DNA of 64,000 nt, from the NCBI RefSeq assembly GCF_002897295.1, contig NZ_BEXF01000007.1, positions 1-64,000 on the forward strand, in the 5' to 3' direction. Source of the DNA: Brevibacillus reuszeri (lineage in GTDB: Bacteria; Bacillota; Bacilli; Brevibacillales; Brevibacillaceae). Numbering within the stretch: position 1 is the first letter of the stretch; every line of letters starts with the position of its first letter. The notes below the pieces were generated by a model. That model was not told where the DNA came from, ran no database searches, and was given only the letters and a program-made list of their open reading frames with translations. A program made the translations under genes and the position numbers. This document shows positions 25,722-35,357 of the stretch, piece by piece.

Positions 25722-26903
25722 TTACTTCAAATTTTTTGCCAATGCCAGCAGCTCTTCTTCCGTTGAATTACTGCCGCCTAGTGTATGGATTTGACCATTT
25801 TCCTGCCAGATCAACTGCTTGTGATACGAATTCGTGATCAGAACGCCTGCCTGACCGTGTACTTTTACTTCTTTCATTTTGCTATCGCCGTCTTCCAGAT
25901 ACGGAAGCGGGAGAGTGTGCTGCCAATCATCAATGCTTAGCATTTGTTTTTTCACGTTATTCGGGATAAAAGGCAAGGACAGCATGGTGTCTCGAAGCTG
26001 CGCCATGTCTACTCCCTCTGGCGCCTGCAGCTCAGGTGCGCTCACTACGGAATAAGCGATGCTATCCTTATCGTTTTTCATCCAGATGTTTTGCATGTTG
26101 GCTACGTGGAGCGAGAACCGTTTTCCGCTCAAATTTTCGTCAAAACGGTTTTCAACCTTCAGCTGTGCCAAAAGCTTGTTTGCTTTCTCGACATTCATTT
26201 CAAAATGGATCGTATACGGTGTGCTGACGTCTACACCCTCGAACGTCATATCACTTGGGATGGCTGGCAGCTTCACACCTGCTTTTTCCGCTGATTCTCT
26301 ACTATTGTAGTATTTATTGTGCTCGCCTTTCTCGATCTTACCCTGTTCAGCCTCGTCAATCCACAGCTTGCCGATGCCCGCAAGCTCCATCTCGCCTGCC
26401 TTGCCGCTATTCAACCAGCCTTCAACCTGCGCCAGATCTTCTTGCGTCACTTTTACGAACTCGACTTTATCCATTCTGAAAATGGACAGGAAATCACTCG
26501 CAGCCGCCTGCACTTGTGGAAACGATAGCGATACAACGAGAACCGCTGCTACTGATGATCCTGTTACCCATTTCTTTGTCTTTTGATTCATGTTCTTCCA
26601 GCTCCTTTTTGCCACATGCTCTTGATTCGTAGTCTGATTTTGTGGAACAAAGCTTGTATTTTGCCCGATTCGTTGTGAAAAGGTCTGCCAGGCTGCCTCT
26701 GTATTTACCTTTACTTGATCGGTCGGACGAAATAGCTGCTGCTTAAGCGTCCCGTGGGTCCAGGAATCAAGCGCAGACAATGCTTCCAGCTGCTCGCTGC
26801 ATTCTGTGCATGTCTCCAAGTGGGCGATGAACCGCTCGCTTTCCTGAAGTCCGCATTCTCCATCCAAAAATGACTGCATAAAGCCCGTATCTGCACATTT
26901 CAT
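25722..26903 (-). CDS. Zinc-finger anti-sigma factor
   Basis: A 393-residue membrane anti-sigma factor partnered with the ECF sigma factor encoded just upstream. The N-terminal cytoplasmic domain has the ZAS motif (HLETCTECSEQL near 29-40: H, C and C ligands). One membrane helix follows at about 110-132 (WVTGSSVAAVLVVSLSFPQV), then an outside domain of about 260 residues with a DUF4179-like beginning and a C-terminal part of unknown fold that may sense the signal. It overlaps the sigma gene by 4 bp (ATGA), the usual translational coupling of such pairs. Confidence 0.85.
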   Translation of the reverse strand: MKCADTGFMQSFLDGECGLQESERFIAHLETCTECSEQLEALSALDSWTHGTLKQQLFRPTDQVKVNTEAAWQTFSQRIGQNTSFVPQNQTTNQEHVAKRSWKNMNQKTKKWVTGSSVAAVLVVSLSFPQVQAAASDFLSIFRMDKVEFVKVTQEDLAQVEGWLNSGKAGEMELAGIGKLWIDEAEQGKIEKGEHNKYYNSRESAEKAGVKLPAIPSDMTFEGVDVSTPYTIHFEMNVEKANKLLAQLKVENRFDENLSGKRFSLHVANMQNIWMKNDKDSIAYSVVSAPELQAPEGVDMAQLRDTMLSLPFIPNNVKKQMLSIDDWQHTLPLPYLEDGDSKMKEVKVHGQAGVLITNSYHKQLIWQENGQIHTLGGSNSTEEELLALAKNLK

Positions 26904-27448
26904 CCTTCTTCCCCCCTTAGCAGGTCGTACAGCTTGCGGAATTTACTCTTGGCTCTTGATAGGATCGTCCCCACGGAGCTGACCTCAACCCCTGTGGCCT
27001 TTGCCAATTCCGTATATGGATAGCCTGAGTATTTCATGACGAGCAAGGTTCGCTCTCTTTCGTCCAGCTGTGCCAGAACGTCACGCACCTGATCAATCGC
27101 TTCCTTTTCCAAGCACATCTCTTCTGAGGAAGGAGACACCCTCTCCTCTTCAGCTGCTCCACGCTCTTGTCTATCGTACCTGCGCTTTTCTGAACGCAAG
27201 TAGTTATAGGACGCATACAGGGCTGATTTAGTGAGCCATGCCGGGATGTGCTCAATAGCCGAACGATCTGTATGATAAAAGGAGAGGAAAACGTCCTGGG
27301 CGATATCCTCAGCCGTTTGCTGGTCTTTGACAATCCGCATGATCTGCCTGACGACAAAGGGATAGTACGTCGTAAACAAATCCTTGAAGGAATCTGTCTC
27401 ATCTTGGACATGCACTCGATTCATCATCAGTTTTGCATGCACCTCCAC
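26900..27448 (-). CDS. ECF-type RNA polymerase sigma factor
   Basis: A 182-residue sigma-70 family protein with region 2 (TAEDIAQDVFLSFY at about 47-60) and region 4 (DERERTLLVMKYSGYPYTEL with HTH ATGVEVSSVGTILSRAKSKF). Region 3 is absent, as in ECF sigma factors. The GTG start at 27448 has GGAGGGAG upstream; the ATGs at 27427 and 27424 are alternatives. No AAC-N16-CGT promoter was found in front of it, so autoregulation is not evident. The -10 preference cannot be read from sequence, but ECF-like promoters occur at 12679 and 32986 in this window. Confidence 0.9.
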   Translation of the reverse strand: MEVHAKLMMNRVHVQDETDSFKDLFTTYYPFVVRQIMRIVKDQQTAEDIAQDVFLSFYHTDRSAIEHIPAWLTKSALYASYNYLRSEKRRYDRQERGAAEEERVSPSSEEMCLEKEAIDQVRDVLAQLDERERTLLVMKYSGYPYTELAKATGVEVSSVGTILSRAKSKFRKLYDLLRGEEG

Positions 27449-27589
27449 TAGCTCTCCCTCCCCTCACTCATTTGCCTGCCATACGCTACTGACTCGTGCC
27501 AGCCGTGTATGGAGAGGCTGCTTTTTTGCTTCGTTCATCTAATAGAAACCGCCGAAGCCTTTTTTGTGACAGTCAGGAGAGAAATTTTT

Positions 27590-28312
27590 TTATTCCATCA
27601 GAAATTTGGCGGGATTCTCGAGAAATCGCCTTGTAATTTGATAATGCTCCGTCTCTTCGTAACGAATCTCTGTAAGCGGAGAAGCATCGAAGTTTAAGAT
27701 AGTAGCACCCGGCAATCCCATCAAAATCGGAGAGTGAGTGGCAATCAAAAACTGCGCCCCCTCTGCAACCAGATCCTGCATGACATACAGGAATGCTAAT
27801 TGACGCATGGGCGACAAGGCAGCCTCGGGCTCGTCCAAAAGATAGATCCCTCTTCCTTCGAATCGATGCGAAAACAAGGAGAGAAACGATTCCCCGTGTG
27901 ACTGCTCGTGGAGGGAGCGACCGCCGTAATTTTTATAGCGTGTGGGACGAGGACGAGTTCGCTCCGTTTCATCTATATGACTGGCAAACTGATAGAAGCT
28001 CTCTGCCCGCAGAAAAAAGCCATTGGTCAGCTTGGGCATCCAGGAGAGGCGTATGTAGTCGCCAAGGCTCGCGTCTGACTTGTCTACGTCGTAAAAATTG
28101 TTCCTGGACCCGCCCGCAGTATGAAACCCGCATTGATAGGCGATCGCTTCAAGCAGTGTCGACTTGCCCGATCCATTCTCCCCCACAAAAAAGGTGACCG
28201 GATTCTCCAGCTCGATTTCCTCGATGGACTGCAGAGAGCCAAGTCCGAACGGATATTGTTTCGTATCGGGAAATTCGTCTCGAAGAAGCTTGATCGTTCG
28301 CAAGTAAACCAT
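27590..28312 (-). CDS. AAA-family ATPase (ABC/OLD-like, recombination-type)
   Basis: A 240-residue ATPase with Walker A VGENGSGKSTLLEAIAY (about 32-48), Walker B YLLDEPEAALSP and a C-terminal ATHSPILMGLPGATI segment with switch His. This is the architecture of the short AAA_21/AAA_23-like ATPases related to RecF and SMC heads; no nuclease domain is attached. The cellular role is unknown. The frame opens at 28345, but GGAGGAG lies seven bases before the ATG at 28312. It is transcribed divergently from the L,D-transpeptidase gene. Confidence 0.85.
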   Translation of the reverse strand: MVYLRTIKLLRDEFPDTKQYPFGLGSLQSIEEIELENPVTFFVGENGSGKSTLLEAIAYQCGFHTAGGSRNNFYDVDKSDASLGDYIRLSWMPKLTNGFFLRAESFYQFASHIDETERTRPRPTRYKNYGGRSLHEQSHGESFLSLFSHRFEGRGIYLLDEPEAALSPMRQLAFLYVMQDLVAEGAQFLIATHSPILMGLPGATILNFDASPLTEIRYEETEHYQITRRFLENPAKFLME

Positions 28313-28379
28313 CTTTTTCTCCTCCATCCTCACTATTTTGCTCATCTGTGCCGATACAACCTAATAAGGGGGAGTATCG

Positions 28380-29804
28380 GTGGACAAGGTTTCGTTTTTA
28401 CAAGAAAAAAGCGCGTTTCATATGAAATATCCGGATCAAAGCGACCTCTCCTTTTACCGGTGGTTTACCGAACAGCATCCCGATGAGGCGATCGGTTGGT
28501 ATCATCTTGGCCGTGAGCGAGAAGCGCGAGGAGAGCCAGAGCTGGCACTTGCCGCACACAGACGCGCATTGCGCGCAGGGCAAGGCCCCTTCTACGATGA
28601 TGCAAGAGAAGCTTATCAAACACTACTGCGAGCAAAACGACAGCAGGACATGAGAAAAAGAATGCGTTTTCTGCTGGCCTCGATGCTCTTTCTCTTCTTC
28701 CAGTTTGCCTATTCGCCAGGACTGTTGACCGAGCCTGACCAGGAGGCAACCTCTCCACAAACGGCTATACCAAAACCGGCGGCGGTTCCTGACCGGCCCC
28801 ATGTAGAAGTCATTGCCGTTCCATCGAATCTCAGCATAGAAGAGAGAGCAAAGCAATTACGTCGCTATATGGAAGCACGGCGTCCGGTGCTCTCACAGCC
28901 ATTTACAGTAATTGCTGTGCCTGAGGTTCCTGGCAGCCCATTATTTACGCCGCTTTTGTTTTATCAGCCAAGAGAAGTGCTTGGAGTCATGCAGTACAAT
29001 CCCGTGAATCGAACCGTCACGAATCAAAAATGGTTTGACCATCCTGGTCGTTACGAACAGGAGCCGTTAGTTCTCGCGGCAAGAGCCGCACTTGAGCAGG
29101 AGCAAATGACACTCCAGCATGTTCTGACACTGCGCAACGCACTGTATCGAACGTATCAGCAAACAGGCTCGTTGCCTGCTCGCTTGGCTGATTTGGCGGC
29201 AGCCTACCCGAGCAACACACTGCCACAAATCCCAGCGCCACTAACGGAATTAGGTCTGCTCTCTTATGAATATCGACCGGGATTGTTCCGCCCTGAGACT
29301 GCCTGGGCAAGCATACGTGATGTTCTGCCTCTCCCTGGGTATCCCGAGCCGCTGCATGCACTGGAGCCGCTCCAGATTCAGCTGTCACAGTCGACCCGAA
29401 CGATGCGGCTTGTAAGCGGCTCACATGTGGTTCGCAGCTATCCTGCTGGTATCGGTAAAAACGGCTCTACACCTGAAGGCTATTATACGATTCAGCAAAA
29501 AATCAGTCGCCCACGTGGTCATGACAACATCTATGGCACACGCGGCATGGTTTTTTCCGGTGATGGATACGCCATTCATGGTACCAATCATCCCGAGAGC
29601 ATCGGGAGTGAGGTCTCACTCGGGTGCATTCGCTTGCTTAATAAAGATGTCGAAGAGCTATACAGCTTTGTCTCATTGGGAACAGAGGTAGTCATTTCAG
29701 ATATAACGGCACCCGCTAAGCCGTGGAGCAACCCAGCCCTTTTCATACTGGCCGCAGGTCCAAAAGAGGAAACACCAACCATTACGTACAATTGGCTGCA
29801 TTGA
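28380..29804 (+). CDS. L,D-transpeptidase with cytoplasmic TPR-like domain
   Basis: A 474-residue cell-wall enzyme. Residues about 1-95 are cytoplasmic and contain a tetratricopeptide-like unit (DEAIGWYHLGREREARGEPE, then LALAAHRRAL). A membrane helix follows at about 98-115, then an outside linker and the YkuD catalytic domain with HGTN (H400) and SLGCIRLLN (C416). YkuD enzymes make 3-3 peptide cross-links or attach peptides. The combination of an inner protein-binding domain and an outer transpeptidase is unusual. The GTG start at 28380 has AAGGGGGAG five bases upstream. Single-gene unit with terminator at 29895. Confidence 0.88.
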   Translation: MDKVSFLQEKSAFHMKYPDQSDLSFYRWFTEQHPDEAIGWYHLGREREARGEPELALAAHRRALRAGQGPFYDDAREAYQTLLRAKRQQDMRKRMRFLLASMLFLFFQFAYSPGLLTEPDQEATSPQTAIPKPAAVPDRPHVEVIAVPSNLSIEERAKQLRRYMEARRPVLSQPFTVIAVPEVPGSPLFTPLLFYQPREVLGVMQYNPVNRTVTNQKWFDHPGRYEQEPLVLAARAALEQEQMTLQHVLTLRNALYRTYQQTGSLPARLADLAAAYPSNTLPQIPAPLTELGLLSYEYRPGLFRPETAWASIRDVLPLPGYPEPLHALEPLQIQLSQSTRTMRLVSGSHVVRSYPAGIGKNGSTPEGYYTIQQKISRPRGHDNIYGTRGMVFSGDGYAIHGTNHPESIGSEVSLGCIRLLNKDVEELYSFVSLGTEVVISDITAPAKPWSNPALFILAAGPKEETPTITYNWLH

Positions 29805-29894
29805 GGTACTTCACTCGCGCCCCCTTTGTAGGAAAGACGAGAGAGAATGGATTTCGTTACGCTAGAAAGTTTCTCCAGCAACCAGGAATCAACC

Positions 29895-29935
29895 AAAAAA
29901 GCGCGCTCCCTTTTCGTGGGAACGCGCTTTTATTA
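29895..29935. terminator. Terminator between the L,D-transpeptidase and 29936-30286 genes
   Basis: AAAAGCGCG..TCCC pairs with GGGA..CGCGCTTTT around a TTTTCGT loop. T runs on both strands suit the two converging genes. Confidence 0.75.
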
Positions 29936-30286
29936 TTATTTTTCTTCCTCAAGCTGGCTTATCGTTTCTTCTTGTTCTTCTTCCGCTTTCCAATAATCGA
30001 GCACTTTTCCTTGTAGAACTTTCCCTTTGATGAATTCCACTTGCTGCTCACTGAAATCCTGTGTCCATTCGACGCCCAGTTCCTCAGCCAGACGTACCAC
30101 AGTCAATAGCTCCGACCATGCGACGTATCGTTTGTACCAGAAAAACTGAGGCTGTTCATTCATGTATGGGTATAGATCGTCAAAATCGGTGTGTTTACAG
30201 TCGAGAGCTCGCTCAAAATTCACCTTAGTTTGGCGCAATTGTTCAATGAAAAATGTGGGTAAATCCCTTTTTGCGTAGTCAGACAT
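29936..30286 (-). CDS. Uncharacterised acidic helical protein
   Basis: A 116-residue soluble protein that is not recognised. It is predicted mostly helical, rich in aromatic residues in the middle (YPYMNEQPQFFWYKRYVAW) and ends in a strongly acidic tail (EEEQEETISQLEEEK). No signal peptide or membrane helix. The ATG follows GGGGGGA. It lies between the PBP gene and the L,D-transpeptidase terminator on the same strand as the PBP gene, but is separated from it by about 100 bp. Confidence 0.7.
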   Translation of the reverse strand: MSDYAKRDLPTFFIEQLRQTKVNFERALDCKHTDFDDLYPYMNEQPQFFWYKRYVAWSELLTVVRLAEELGVEWTQDFSEQQVEFIKGKVLQGKVLDYWKAEEEQEETISQLEEEK

Positions 30287-30386
30287 GGACTGTCCCCCCT
30301 GTCTCCCGATTTATTGGTATTGTACCACGCGGAAGAAGATGTGCAAATAGGTGAATCTGTTTGAGTGGTTCATTCTATGCTAGACG

Positions 30387-32948
30387 TCACCCATTTGTTC
30401 CTTCGGGAAATGTCTGCTGTGAGCCATCCTCAGGTGGTGGAGGTAATTCAATCCCCCCGGAGGAAGATCCTGGTTGATTTCCATTCGGATTCCCGATATC
30501 AGGTGGCGGTGCTTCTCCACCATTTGAGTTTCCTTGATTGCCTTGATTTCCCTGGTTGCCAGAATTGCCTTGGCCATCTGTTGGCTGACCATTTGTCTGG
30601 TCGCCGTTACCTGTGTCAGGCGGAAGCTGGCCGGAATCTCCATTTCCATTTTCTTCTGGTATACCACCTTGATTATTGCCGTCCTCGTGATGGTCCTGGC
30701 CGTCATTTATCAAGTTTTCCAGCTGCTTCGTGTTGATATCAACAATTGGCGAAGGTGTCTGTTCCTGCCCGTCCTTATTGCGTGGAATAACCATGTAGCG
30801 ATATTTCACTGGGCTATCCAATACGTCTATATAGATCGTATCTTTAACATCAGCGGCGATTTTTTGGCTTTGACCATTCTCTTTCACTCGGTAGACGTCA
30901 TAGGTGTAGTCAGGTTCGCCACCAATCCAGCTTAAAAGGACTTGCAGCTGCTGAGTGTTGCTATCCATCGTCATGGTCGCTTCCAATTGAATCGGCGGAG
31001 TTGTTTCTTCCTCTGGCTCTTCTTCTACTGCTCCACCAGGTCGGACAAAGTCTGTAGACTTCACGCCTTTAAGCCCCTCTGCCAATACTTTGGAAAACAT
31101 CTGAGCTGTCAGACTGCTACCTTGACGCATCAAGTGATTTTTATCCTCTTTATCAAAGCCCATCCATACTGCACCCACGTATTCAGGGGTGTAGCCTACA
31201 AACCAGGCGTCCTTGTTGACGCTGCTGTCTCCGATCGTGGATTGGGTTGTACCTGTTTTCCCTGCTACATGACGCCCGGAGATACGAGCTGCTTTACCGG
31301 TCCCCTCTTGAACGGCCCTTTCCAGCATAGTGTGGACAGTCCACGCTGTCTGCGGCTTCAGAACCTCGGTTTGTTTTACTTCATACTCGCGCAAAATACC
31401 AACGGCTTTGTTTTCAATCTTGGTGATGGTGTGTCCCTCAGAGACGACGCCTCCATTCACAAAAGCCGTGTAGGCTTGCGCCATTTTCAACGGAGACGTT
31501 CCTTTGCTTAGACCACCCAGCGCGATAGCCAGGTTGCGGTCCTCAGGCTCCATTTCAATGCCGAATTTCTCTAAATATTTTAATGCAGTCGGGACTTTAA
31601 TCTCGTTCAACAGCCAAACAACAGGAATGTTCAGTGAGTCAATCAATGCCCGGTTCATGCTTACAGTCTCACTGTACTTGTTGTTGTAGTTGCGCGGCTC
31701 ATAGCCGTTAAAGCTCTGCTTTTTGTTGCTGAGAGATGAATTTGGACCCCATTTTTTACTATCGATATCAATCGCCGGAGCGTATACCGCGATTGGCTTG
31801 AAGCTCGAGCCTGGCTGACGCTTCATATCTGTCGCAAGGTTGAAGCCTTTTACAGCGTAATTGCGTCCGCCCATCATGCCTGCAATCCCGCCATTTTTAG
31901 CATCTAACACAATCATGGCAGACTCTACACTGCGCTCTGTTCCGTCTTTCGGGAAGTTTTTCGGATTGTCATACTCTTTGACCATGGCATCCTGGATTTT
32001 TGGATCAAACGTCGTGTATACAGACCAGCCGCCGCGGTACAGTTCTTCCTCTGTCACGCCATACGTCGCTTCTGCTTCCTCTACCATGTGATCAAAAAAT
32101 GCCCGATAGCCTTTTTTCAGTCCCGATGAGCCTGGCACTTCAGACGGTTCCGTCGGCAGTGGCTCTGCCTGTGCCTCGATCTTTTGTGCTTCCGTAATGA
32201 TGCCTTGCTCTGCCATCAGACGAATAACTGTATCCCGGCGAAGCTTTGCCTTTTCAGGATTGTTGAATGGGTTGTAGGTGGTCGGTGCTTTTGGGATCGC
32301 AGCCAGCATCGCTGCTTTTGCGATCGTAAACTTATCACTGTCAACAGACATTCCAAAGTAATAGCGGGAAGCATCCTCGACCCCGAATTCCCCTTTACCC
32401 AAATACACGCGGTTCAGATACATCTCCAAGATTTGATCCTTGGAGTATTTCCGCTCCAATCCGATTGCGATACTCATTTCTTTCGTTTTACGCCAAAATG
32501 TTTGATCTAGGGTGAGAAATACGTTTCTAGCTAATTGCTGGGTAATGGTGCTGCCGCCCTCTGCCAACGACCCTTTTTTGATGTCATTGATGATGGCTCC
32601 ACCAATCCGAACCATGTCCACGCCTTTGTGATCATAAAAGCGTCGATCCTCAACGGCGAGGAAGGCATTGGTTAATATTTTTGGCATTTCACTAATCGAC
32701 TTGTACTCACGGTTTTTTTCACGTATCAAGCTTGTGAGCTCGACACCGTTTTTGTCATAAATTACGGTTGGTTCTGCTTTTAGATCCTTCAGCTTTTGCT
32801 CATTTTCCGCAATCATCCGGTCTCCCGCGTACAGCAGCGAAAAGTATCCCCCGATGACGCTTAAAAGAAGGAAGACTGCAAACGATACGGCAATCATCAG
32901 CAAGCTGCTTTTTTTCTTCTTGACCTTCTTCTTGGCCTTTGTTGCCAT
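30387..32948 (-). CDS. ponA: Class A penicillin-binding protein 1A (transglycosylase/transpeptidase)
   Basis: An 853-residue bifunctional peptidoglycan synthase. A Lys-rich cytoplasmic tail and one membrane helix (about 15-41) precede the GT51 domain (EDRRFYDHKG 100-109, GGSTITQQ 131-138). The transpeptidase domain follows, with catalytic S381 in SSFK, SLN at 438-440 and KTGTT at 564-568. Residues about 665-755 look like a fibronectin-III domain. The last 90 residues are low-complexity Asn/Gly/Gln/Pro with NQG repeats, probably crossing the wall. Both an ECF-type and a sigma-A-like promoter lie about 40-65 bp upstream. Confidence 0.93.
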   Translation of the reverse strand: MATKAKKKVKKKKSSLLMIAVSFAVFLLLSVIGGYFSLLYAGDRMIAENEQKLKDLKAEPTVIYDKNGVELTSLIREKNREYKSISEMPKILTNAFLAVEDRRFYDHKGVDMVRIGGAIINDIKKGSLAEGGSTITQQLARNVFLTLDQTFWRKTKEMSIAIGLERKYSKDQILEMYLNRVYLGKGEFGVEDASRYYFGMSVDSDKFTIAKAAMLAAIPKAPTTYNPFNNPEKAKLRRDTVIRLMAEQGIITEAQKIEAQAEPLPTEPSEVPGSSGLKKGYRAFFDHMVEEAEATYGVTEEELYRGGWSVYTTFDPKIQDAMVKEYDNPKNFPKDGTERSVESAMIVLDAKNGGIAGMMGGRNYAVKGFNLATDMKRQPGSSFKPIAVYAPAIDIDSKKWGPNSSLSNKKQSFNGYEPRNYNNKYSETVSMNRALIDSLNIPVVWLLNEIKVPTALKYLEKFGIEMEPEDRNLAIALGGLSKGTSPLKMAQAYTAFVNGGVVSEGHTITKIENKAVGILREYEVKQTEVLKPQTAWTVHTMLERAVQEGTGKAARISGRHVAGKTGTTQSTIGDSSVNKDAWFVGYTPEYVGAVWMGFDKEDKNHLMRQGSSLTAQMFSKVLAEGLKGVKSTDFVRPGGAVEEEPEEETTPPIQLEATMTMDSNTQQLQVLLSWIGGEPDYTYDVYRVKENGQSQKIAADVKDTIYIDVLDSPVKYRYMVIPRNKDGQEQTPSPIVDINTKQLENLINDGQDHHEDGNNQGGIPEENGNGDSGQLPPDTGNGDQTNGQPTDGQGNSGNQGNQGNQGNSNGGEAPPPDIGNPNGNQPGSSSGGIELPPPPEDGSQQTFPEGTNG

Positions 32949-32985
32949 TTTTTACCTCCTGAATTCTCTCTCCCCCACATCATTA

Positions 32986-33013
32986 TAGACGATTGCATTC
33001 GAAAAAAGTTTCT
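32986..33013 (-). promoter_or_regulatory. Candidate ECF (SigM-type) promoter of the PBP1A gene
   Basis: On the minus strand AGAAAC (-35), exactly 16 bp, then CGTCTA (-10). B. subtilis SigM prefers TGAAAC-N16-CGTC, so 5/6 of the -35 and all of CGTC match. A TATAAT (32982-32987) overlaps and could serve sigma-A. ponA is reported in the SigM regulon of B. subtilis. Confidence 0.6.
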
Positions 33014-33169
33014 TTGCGCGGGTAGCTATCTATCACTTGGTTGTATTTTGGCTGCTCAAACGAGGCTGCGGGCTGCTTTTTGGCTACCACGGGCTTCCTT
33101 TATGGTCGGCCAAAGACTGGCTGCCTATATCCTACCATTCTTTTTCGCGTTGTACGGTGGAAAAGTATT

Positions 33170-33203
33170 GGAAAAAGCCTATCTTCCATAATAGAAGATA
33201 GGC
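33170..33203 (-). terminator. Transketolase terminator
   Basis: A perfect 10-bp stem GCCTATCTTC (33177-33186) / GAAGATAGGC (33194-33203), followed on the minus strand by TTTTT. Confidence 0.9.
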
Positions 33204-33223
33204 CTGCCCAGGAATCCGCTCGT

Positions 33224-35230
33224 TTACTTCAGCAATTTTTCAGCTTCTGCTACTACATTTTCAACCGTAAAGCCGTATTCTTTCATGATGCGATCTCCAG
33301 GTGCAGATGCGCCAAACTGGTTGATGCCGATTACTGTACCGCCATCTCCCGCATAGCGCTCCCAGCCCATTGGGGAGCCCATCTCTACTGCTACACGCGC
33401 TTTAACAGCTGGTGGAATTACGGAGTCACGATATTCCTTGGATTGACGCTCGAACAGGTTCCAGCTTGGCAGAGAAACCACGCGCGTTTCTACTCCACGA
33501 GACTGGAGCTGTTCACGTGCTTGCATCACTAGGGATACTTCTGAGCCAGTCGCAATCAGGATGAGCTGTGGCTTGCCGCTTGGTGCGTCTGCGAGTACAT
33601 AACCACCCTTGCTCACGCCTTCTGCTGCTTTTTCCAGCGTTTCTGGCAAGACTGGCAGGTTTTGACGAGTCAATACCAAAACAGTTGGCTCATCTGTGCG
33701 AGATACTGCATATTTCCATGCTTCATTCGTTTCCACCGCATCTGCTGGACGCAGTATGTTCAAGCCTGGCATCGCACGCAGAGACGCCAATTGCTCGATA
33801 GGCTCATGGGTTGGTCCATCTTCACCGACAGCGATGGAATCGTGCGTGAAGACGTACACCACTGGCTGCTTCATCAGTGCAGAGAGGCGGATAGCTGGAC
33901 GTACATAGTCAGAGAAGACGAAGAATGTACCGCCGTACACTTTTACGCCCCCATGCAGCGCCATACCATTCAGAGCCGCTCCCATCGCGAACTCACGAAC
34001 CCCGAACCAGATGTTGCGGCCTTCGTATGTGCCCGGCAGGAAGTTGCCAGCGTCTTTGATCACAGTATTATTGGAATGTGCCAGGTCTGCAGAACCGCCC
34101 AGGAAGAACGGAACGCTCGTTGCCAAAGCGTTGATCGCATTACCGGATGCTACACGGGTAGCCAGCTTTGCGCCTGCTTCATACGTTGGCATATGGTTGT
34201 CCCAGCCTGCTGGCAGGTGACCTTCCCCAGCAGTAGTAAACTGTGCAGCCAGATCAGGATACGCTTTGGCATATTCAGCAAACTGGTCGTTCCAGGAAGC
34301 TTCAGCCTTTACGCCCGCTGCTGCCAGTCCTGCATACAGTTCTGCTACTTCTTCAGGCACATGGAATTCATTTTCATGTGTCCAAGCGTAACTTGCTTTT
34401 GTCAATTTTACTTCGTCTTTACCCAACGGTGCACCGTGGGAAGCACTGGAACCGCCTTTATTCGGGCTACCATAACCGATCACGGTTTTTACCTCGATCA
34501 GGGTAGGACGATCCAAATCCTGCTTCGCCTCAGCAATCGCTGCTTCAATCGCAGCCAAATCATTTCCATCCTCTACACGCAGGTACTGCCAGCCATAGGC
34601 TTGGTAGCGTCCAGCTACATTTTCGGAGAAGGAACGAGACAGCTCGCCATCCAAAGAGATATCATTAGAATCGTACAAAACGATCATTTTGCCCAATTTC
34701 AGGTGAGCTGCCAGTGAAGAAGCCTCGCTGGAAACACCCTCCATCAAGTCGCCATCGCCACAAATCACGTAGGTGAAGTGGTTTACAATGTCGAATTTGT
34801 CACGGTTGTATACAGCAGCCATATGCTTTTCAGCCATTGCCATCCCTACAGCCATCGCGATACCTTGTCCAAGAGGACCAGTCGTGGCATCAACACCAGC
34901 AGTATGACCAAACTCAGGATGCCCAGGTGTTTTGCTGCCCCATTGGCGGAAATTATGTAGATCTTCCAGAGAAACATCGTATTTCATTAAGTGCAGCATC
35001 GAGTATAATAGCATGGAGCCATGTCCTGCTGACAGGACAAAACGGTCACGGTCAATCCACTTCGGATTGCTCGGGTTTACCTTCATAAAACGGCTATACA
35101 GCACGTGTGCCATGGGAGCTGCGCCCATCGGCATTCCTGGGTGGCCGGAGTTGGCCTTTTCGATGGCATCGATAGCCAGCGTGCGGATGGTATTAATGGA
35201 AAGCTGATCAACAGATGTATGCTGAGTCAT
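33224..35230 (-). CDS. tkt: Transketolase
   Basis: A thiamine-diphosphate enzyme moving two-carbon units between sugar phosphates in the pentose phosphate pathway. The 668-residue protein begins [20 protein letters not shown], shows the ThDP motif [13 protein letters not shown], the SGHPGMPMG substrate loop and the pyrimidine-binding centre near [13 protein letters not shown]. The open frame runs on to 35476, but that extension lacks family similarity and the AGGGAGGA site sits before the ATG at 35230. Its promoter TATAAT lies in an inverted repeat at 35289-35309. Confidence 0.95.
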   Translation of the reverse strand: MTQHTSVDQLSINTIRTLAIDAIEKANSGHPGMPMGAAPMAHVLYSRFMKVNPSNPKWIDRDRFVLSAGHGSMLLYSMLHLMKYDVSLEDLHNFRQWGSKTPGHPEFGHTAGVDATTGPLGQGIAMAVGMAMAEKHMAAVYNRDKFDIVNHFTYVICGDGDLMEGVSSEASSLAAHLKLGKMIVLYDSNDISLDGELSRSFSENVAGRYQAYGWQYLRVEDGNDLAAIEAAIAEAKQDLDRPTLIEVKTVIGYGSPNKGGSSASHGAPLGKDEVKLTKASYAWTHENEFHVPEEVAELYAGLAAAGVKAEASWNDQFAEYAKAYPDLAAQFTTAGEGHLPAGWDNHMPTYEAGAKLATRVASGNAINALATSVPFFLGGSADLAHSNNTVIKDAGNFLPGTYEGRNIWFGVREFAMGAALNGMALHGGVKVYGGTFFVFSDYVRPAIRLSALMKQPVVYVFTHDSIAVGEDGPTHEPIEQLASLRAMPGLNILRPADAVETNEAWKYAVSRTDEPTVLVLTRQNLPVLPETLEKAAEGVSKGGYVLADAPSGKPQLILIATGSEVSLVMQAREQLQSRGVETRVVSLPSWNLFERQSKEYRDSVIPPAVKARVAVEMGSPMGWERYAGDGGTVIGINQFGASAPGDRIMKEYGFTVENVVAEAEKLLK

Positions 35231-35288
35231 CTCGAAAAATCCTCCCTGCTTGTTCTTGAAATCACTACCTGTAACCGAATGAAAACAT

Positions 35289-35309
35289 ACTGTGCAATTA
35301 TAGCACAGT
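35289..35309 (-). promoter_or_regulatory. tkt promoter -10 inside an inverted repeat
   Basis: A perfect 7-bp inverted repeat ACTGTGC / GCACAGT flanks a loop that contains TATAAT on the minus strand (35297-35302), preceded by TGC as an extended -10. The symmetry around a -10 element suggests a repressor site; no regulator is identifiable. Confidence 0.5.
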
Positions 35310-35357
35310 TCAAGCCCATAATCATGTCTGCTTTCACGAAAAAAGGAGGTACCTATT

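Noticed and set aside
26900..27589. Autoregulated ECF promoter before the sigma factor gene
   Set aside because: CGTATG occurs about 65 bp upstream of the start, but no AAC-containing -35 lies 16 bp from it, so no promoter is called.
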